Assembly: GCA_016929335.1 (NCBI GenBank)
Contig: JAFGIY010000180.1
Coordinates: 1-64,000 of the forward strand
Origin: Acidobacteriota bacterium
Lineage (GTDB): Bacteria; Acidobacteriota; UBA6911
Length of the DNA: 64,000 nt
Reading direction: 5' to 3'
The notes below the pieces were generated by a model, which ran no database searches, was not told the DNA's origin, and worked only from the letters and a program-made list of their open reading frames with translations. The translations under genes were made by a program, and so were the position numbers. Positions 60,440-64,000 of the stretch are shown here, in pieces. Numbering within the stretch: the stretch's first letter is position 1; each line of letters opens with the position of its first letter.

Positions 60440-63400
60440 TTAGCCGGCGCTTTCTTCGGCGGGTTCTTCTGCCGGCGGAGAAGCAGGCTCTTCTTCTATG
60501 TGCTTTGCCGTCCTTATACGTTTCAGGAATAGTTTTGCATCATCGAAGAGCGAATAAATTACCGGAGTAACCAGAAGCGTTAACAGGAGACAGATTAGCT
60601 GGCCGCCGATAATTGTGACTGCCATGGAGGCTCGAGATCCTGAACCGGCTCCGCGGCCGAAAGCGATCGGCAACATGCCTGCGACGATGGCGATTGTGGT
60701 CATAAGAATCGGCCGGAGGCGAACATGGTTTGCCGTAATGATGGCTTCATTCCGCTCCATGCCCTGCGCAATCAGAGTGTTTGTGTAGTCTACCTGCAGA
60801 ATCGAGTTCTTCTTGACGATTCCAAACAGCATCATCAATCCAATAGCGCTGTAAACATTGACGGTCATTCCGAAGATCATCAAGGCAAACAATCCGCAGG
60901 GAAGACTCAGCGGGATCGCCGTCATAATGGTCAGCGGATGAATGAAGCTGTTGAACTGCGAAGCCAGCACCATGTAAATAAAGATCACTGCCAGAATAAC
61001 CGCCATGAGAAAATCATCGGATGCCTGGCTGAGGATTCTGGCGCTGAAGCCGAAGACGGCGGCATAGCCGGGCTTGAGATGCATTTCGTCGACTTTTTCC
61101 TGGACGGCATTGATCGCGGATTGCATGGGTATCCCGTCAAGCCCTCCGTTGAGAGATACCTGGCGCTGCCTGTTGTAGCGGTCAATGTTGGCGGGACCGG
61201 GTTCGCGGGTCAAAACAGCGATGTCACTCACTCTCAACGGCCTGCCTCCGGCGCCCGGAACAAGCAATTCCCCCATTCTTGCGGGGTCATCGCGAAATTG
61301 CTCATCCAATCTCAGCTTGACCGCAAACTGATCGTCTCCTTCCTTGTACTTGGATACTTCTTCTCCTCCGACCAATAAGCGCAGACTGGATGCCAGCGAA
61401 TCTATCGAGACTCCGAGATCCGCTGCCCGGGTGCGATTGATGCGAACACGCAATTCCGGAGCAGTCGCCTCGAAATTGGAATCCGCGTCCACAATTCCGG
61501 GAATAGTCCGTACCTTTGCCAGCAGTTCGGTAACATAAACCTGCAATTGCTGGATATCGGGTCCCTGTATCAGCAACTGGACACGATTGGCTCCACCACC
61601 TCCTCGCCCTCCCCCTGCCGTAGAACTGCCCGAGATGTCGGTGCCGCCGGATACGCTGATCCTGGCGTCGCGGAATTGCCGCACATAAATGCGGGCTTCG
61701 CGCATTAATTCCCGTTGCGAGACATCCCGCTCTTCGAGCGGCGTCAGGCCGACATAGAAATTTGCGCTTGCAGGATTGACTGTTGTGAAAACTGTACGTA
61801 CTTCCGGAAGCTTTCTGATCCCTGCTTCAATCGGCTTGATATATTCATTGGTTCGCGAAAGGTTGGTTCCCCGCGGCAGTCTTACATTGATGCTGTATTC
61901 GCTCTGGTCGTCATCCGGCACGAGCTCTTTTCCAACGCGCGGGAAAAGAGCCGCCGCCGAGAAAGCAACTGCCACTCCGATCGAGACAAGGACCAAACGA
62001 TGGCGGAGGCTCCATCCGAGCATTTTCCCGTAGCGGCGGTCTATCGCAGCGTAGAAACCCTGCGATTTCGAAGTCTTATGATGAGCGTCCGTTGGTTTCA
62101 GCCAGACCCCGCATAGAGCAGGAGTCAGCGTGAACGATATAAACATCGAGATCAGAAAGGCAGATGCGGACGCTATGCCGAAGCTGTAAAAATATTCGCC
62201 TATCTGTCCCGTCATAAATGCCACGGGCAGGAAGATCACGACCAGCGATAGGGTTGTTGCCATGACGGCCAAGCCGATCTCGCCGGTTGCCCTGGATGCG
62301 GCTTCACGCGGAAGGACCTTTTTTTCTTCCACATAGCGGAAGATGTTTTCAAGCACCACAATCGCGTCGTCGATTACAATGCCCGTTGCCAGAGAAAGCG
62401 CAAGCATCGTCATGTTATTCAAGGTAAAGCCGAACGCTTTCATGAATGTGAAGGTACCTATAATCGAGGCTGGTATGGCGAGTGCGGCAATAATCGTGGA
62501 GCGGAAGTTTCGCATAAACAGGAAAACAACGACGCTGGCGAGAAAACCTCCAAGAACAAGATGGTGTTGTATTTCCTCGAAGGAGCGACGGATAAAGAGC
62601 GACTGGTCCCGCGTCGTTTGTATCCTGATATCGGGTGGCAAAGTGCGCTTGATGTGTTCAAGTCTCACCATGACGGCGTCCACTACTTCAATCGTATTCG
62701 TCCCCGATTGCTTCCGGATGTTCAGTGAAACAGCATCGCGGCCATCCAGCCGCGCGATGCTTCGCGGTTCTTCAACCGTATCTATAACGCGGCCTATATC
62801 TCCGAAAGTGATAACGGAACCGCCGCTGTAAGCAATAATGATCTTGTTGAAATCTTCGACGTTCTGGATGCGTCCCATCGTGCGCAGAGATATTTCATCG
62901 GGGCCGGCAAGAAAGCTTCCACCCGGTATCTCAACGTTCTGTCTCTGAACGGCACTGCGAACCTGGTCGACGGTCAGGCCATAGGCATTCATGCGATCTT
63001 CATTCAGCAGCAGCTGAATTTCACGGTGCCGGTCGCCGGTAAAAGTAACCTCTCCGACGTCTTCAACGGTTTCGAGGACCTGTTTGATCTGCTTATCGAC
63101 GATCTGGCTGATTTCTTTCTGTGAGCGGTCGCCGGAAATGACAATCGTCAGAATGGGATTCGAATCGGGATCCATCTTCTGAATTACAGGCGCCAGGGTA
63201 TCTCTTGGAAACTGATTGACGATCGTGGCGACTTTGTCGCGTACGTCCTGAACGGCATCCTCGATCTTTCTCTCGAGAACGAAGGTGATCATGACCATTG
63301 AACTTCCCTGCTGGGAAGTGGAACGCAACTCGTCAATCCCGGCTATGGTATTCACCACTTCTTCAACCGGCTTTGTGATCTGGGATTCGACTTCTTCAGC

Positions 63401-63565
63401 GCTGGCGCCCGGGAGACTCGTTCGAACGACAACCATCGGGAAATCCGTTTTGGGCATTAGGTCGAGGCCGAGTTGGTTGTACGAAGCGATGCCCAGCACC
63501 ACGATGGCGGCCGACATCATGATAGCGAAGACGGGACGCTTGATACTGACATCGGCGAGCTTCAT
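60440..63565 (-). CDS. RND-family multidrug efflux pump (AcrB/MexB-like)
   Basis: This 1041-residue inner-membrane antiporter subunit has twelve transmembrane helices in two repeats with large periplasmic loops. Signature features are GLDLMPKTDFPMVVVRTSLP, the proton-relay helix GIVIDDAIVVLENIF with adjacent Asp residues, and SQFNSFIHPLTIMTAIPLSL. It belongs to the HAE1-type drug exporters. Its start overlaps the stop of the upstream adaptor gene by ATGA, so they are co-translated. The C-terminal tail is acidic (PAEEPAEESAG). Substrates are unknown. No outer-membrane TolC-like gene follows in the window. Confidence 0.93.
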   Translation of the reverse strand: MKLADVSIKRPVFAIMMSAAIVVLGIASYNQLGLDLMPKTDFPMVVVRTSLPGASAEEVESQITKPVEEVVNTIAGIDELRSTSQQGSSMVMITFVLERKIEDAVQDVRDKVATIVNQFPRDTLAPVIQKMDPDSNPILTIVISGDRSQKEISQIVDKQIKQVLETVEDVGEVTFTGDRHREIQLLLNEDRMNAYGLTVDQVRSAVQRQNVEIPGGSFLAGPDEISLRTMGRIQNVEDFNKIIIAYSGGSVITFGDIGRVIDTVEEPRSIARLDGRDAVSLNIRKQSGTNTIEVVDAVMVRLEHIKRTLPPDIRIQTTRDQSLFIRRSFEEIQHHLVLGGFLASVVVFLFMRNFRSTIIAALAIPASIIGTFTFMKAFGFTLNNMTMLALSLATGIVIDDAIVVLENIFRYVEEKKVLPREAASRATGEIGLAVMATTLSLVVIFLPVAFMTGQIGEYFYSFGIASASAFLISMFISFTLTPALCGVWLKPTDAHHKTSKSQGFYAAIDRRYGKMLGWSLRHRLVLVSIGVAVAFSAAALFPRVGKELVPDDDQSEYSINVRLPRGTNLSRTNEYIKPIEAGIRKLPEVRTVFTTVNPASANFYVGLTPLEERDVSQRELMREARIYVRQFRDARISVSGGTDISGSSTAGGGRGGGGANRVQLLIQGPDIQQLQVYVTELLAKVRTIPGIVDADSNFEATAPELRVRINRTRAADLGVSIDSLASSLRLLVGGEEVSKYKEGDDQFAVKLRLDEQFRDDPARMGELLVPGAGGRPLRVSDIAVLTREPGPANIDRYNRQRQVSLNGGLDGIPMQSAINAVQEKVDEMHLKPGYAAVFGFSARILSQASDDFLMAVILAVIFIYMVLASQFNSFIHPLTIMTAIPLSLPCGLFALMIFGMTVNVYSAIGLMMLFGIVKKNSILQVDYTNTLIAQGMERNEAIITANHVRLRPILMTTIAIVAGMLPIAFGRGAGSGSRASMAVTIIGGQLICLLLTLLVTPVIYSLFDDAKLFLKRIRTAKHIEEEPASPPAEEPAEESAG

Positions 63566-64000
63566 GGCCGGCCTCCCTGCGCGATTTTGACCGGTACTCC
63601 CGTTGCCAGCAGCGTCAGATTGCTGGCAGCCAGGATTTCATTTCCATCCAACCCGCTGATAAGTTCGTGAAGGTTTCCCACGCGTGGGCCCAGAGAAACC
63701 ATCTGCTGCCGCGCCTTGCCGTTTTCGATCACGTAGACATTCGAAACACCGGCCAGCGTCGAAACGGCATATTCCGGTACCGCCATGACGTTTTCATCGC
63801 TATGAGTGAAGATCACGCCTTTGGCAAAGAAACCCGGCTTGAGCTGCCTGTCTCTGTTATCGACCAGTATTTCAACCGAGAACGTGCGCGTAGCCTGATC
63901 GACAGAGGGGCTTACATTTGCGACGCGGCCCTTAAATTTTTGACCGGGGGAGGATTCGACGGAAAACTCAACGGGCAATCCCACACGCATAGTCCCGGCA
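63562..64000 (-). CDS. RND efflux periplasmic adaptor (HlyD/AcrA family), partial
   Basis: Only the C-terminal 145 or so codons are in the window, and the 5' part lies beyond base 64000. The visible region is the beta-barrel and membrane-proximal part, with GRVANVSPSVDQATRTFSVE, KPGFFAKGVI, VYVIENGKA and NLHELISGLDGNE, which are typical of AcrA/MexA adaptors. It overlaps the pump gene by ATGA and is the first of the pair in transcription order. Confidence 0.9.
   Translation of the reverse strand, partial: AGTMRVGLPVEFSVESSPGQKFKGRVANVSPSVDQATRTFSVEILVDNRDRQLKPGFFAKGVIFTHSDENVMAVPEYAVSTLAGVSNVYVIENGKARQQMVSLGPRVGNLHELISGLDGNEILAASNLTLLATGVPVKIAQGGRP

Noticed and set aside
1-64000. tRNA, rRNA, prophage, integrase or transposase genes
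   Set aside because: None was recognisable on either strand. I did not run a covariance or profile search, so a divergent tRNA could be missed.

Overview
The window is a 64 kb chromosomal segment from a Gram-negative bacterium of moderate GC content (judged by eye, not computed). It carries a TonB-dependent receptor with an N-terminal carboxypeptidase-regulatory-like domain, Wzm/Wzt export and O-antigen ligase, an RND pump with its periplasmic adaptor, and a bacillithiol gene (bshC). It also has RqcH-like and DUF5658 genes and many short intergenic inverted repeats. Taken together I favour Acidobacteriota or a close relative. This is inference: there is no rRNA or phylogenetic marker comparison here. 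I see no rRNA, tRNA, CRISPR array, prophage or transposase gene.

Layout. (1) 0.1-5.5 kb: a minus-strand cobalamin uptake operon btuF-btuC-btuD-btuB behind a clear cobalamin riboswitch and a sigma-70-like promoter. (2) 5.7-7.8 kb: mtnA and tsaD, plus strand. (3) 7.9-23.7 kb: a large surface-polysaccharide locus with eight glycosyltransferase genes (five GT2 family members, one of them a GT2-GT4 fusion, two GT4 and one GT9), an orphan duplicated-domain protein, Wzm/Wzt ABC exporter, O-antigen ligase and a UDP-sugar epimerase, with a MITE-like element in the middle. (4) 24-31 kb: a small unknown gene, cobalamin-dependent queG, a PAS-GGDEF diguanylate cyclase, a DUF5658 membrane protein, a CitE-like lyase, and a MoxR ATPase/CoxE-like VWA pair. 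(5) 31-41 kb: a secreted subtilase with FG-GAP repeats, a small secreted protein with a terminator, a double-hotdog MaoC-like protein, an FlK-type thioesterase, a sodium:solute symporter, a parvulin foldase and a DedA protein. (6) 41-51 kb: a large secreted PIG-L deacetylase, bshC, argG, mannose-1-phosphate guanylyltransferase, a membrane-anchored alpha/beta hydrolase and an NFACT (RqcH-like) protein. (7) 50.8-54.2 kb: a single 1128-residue TIR / NB-ARC / TPR / 2H-phosphoesterase protein, the most unusual gene in the window. (8) 54.3-58.8 kb: a minus-strand cluster of a dehydroquinate-synthase-like sugar phosphate cyclase, GH4 glycosidase, sugar isomerase/epimerase and ROK kinase. (9) 58.9-64 kb: a four-cysteine small protein, a secreted unknown and the RND efflux operon, cut by the window edge.

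How it fits together. Cobalamin uptake serves at least queG nearby, and the riboswitch ties uptake to the cofactor level. The polysaccharide locus looks like an ABC-dependent O-antigen pathway: cytoplasmic assembly, Wzm/Wzt export, ligation by the O-antigen ligase. The manC gene 25 kb away could supply GDP-mannose. The two main candidates for something new are the TIR-to-2H fusion, where a possible nucleotide-signal maker and a possible phosphodiesterase share one chain, and the cyclase/GH4/ROK cluster. A third recurrent theme is a set of locus-specific inverted repeats built of short tandem units at gene boundaries, several of which run into the 3' ends of genes.
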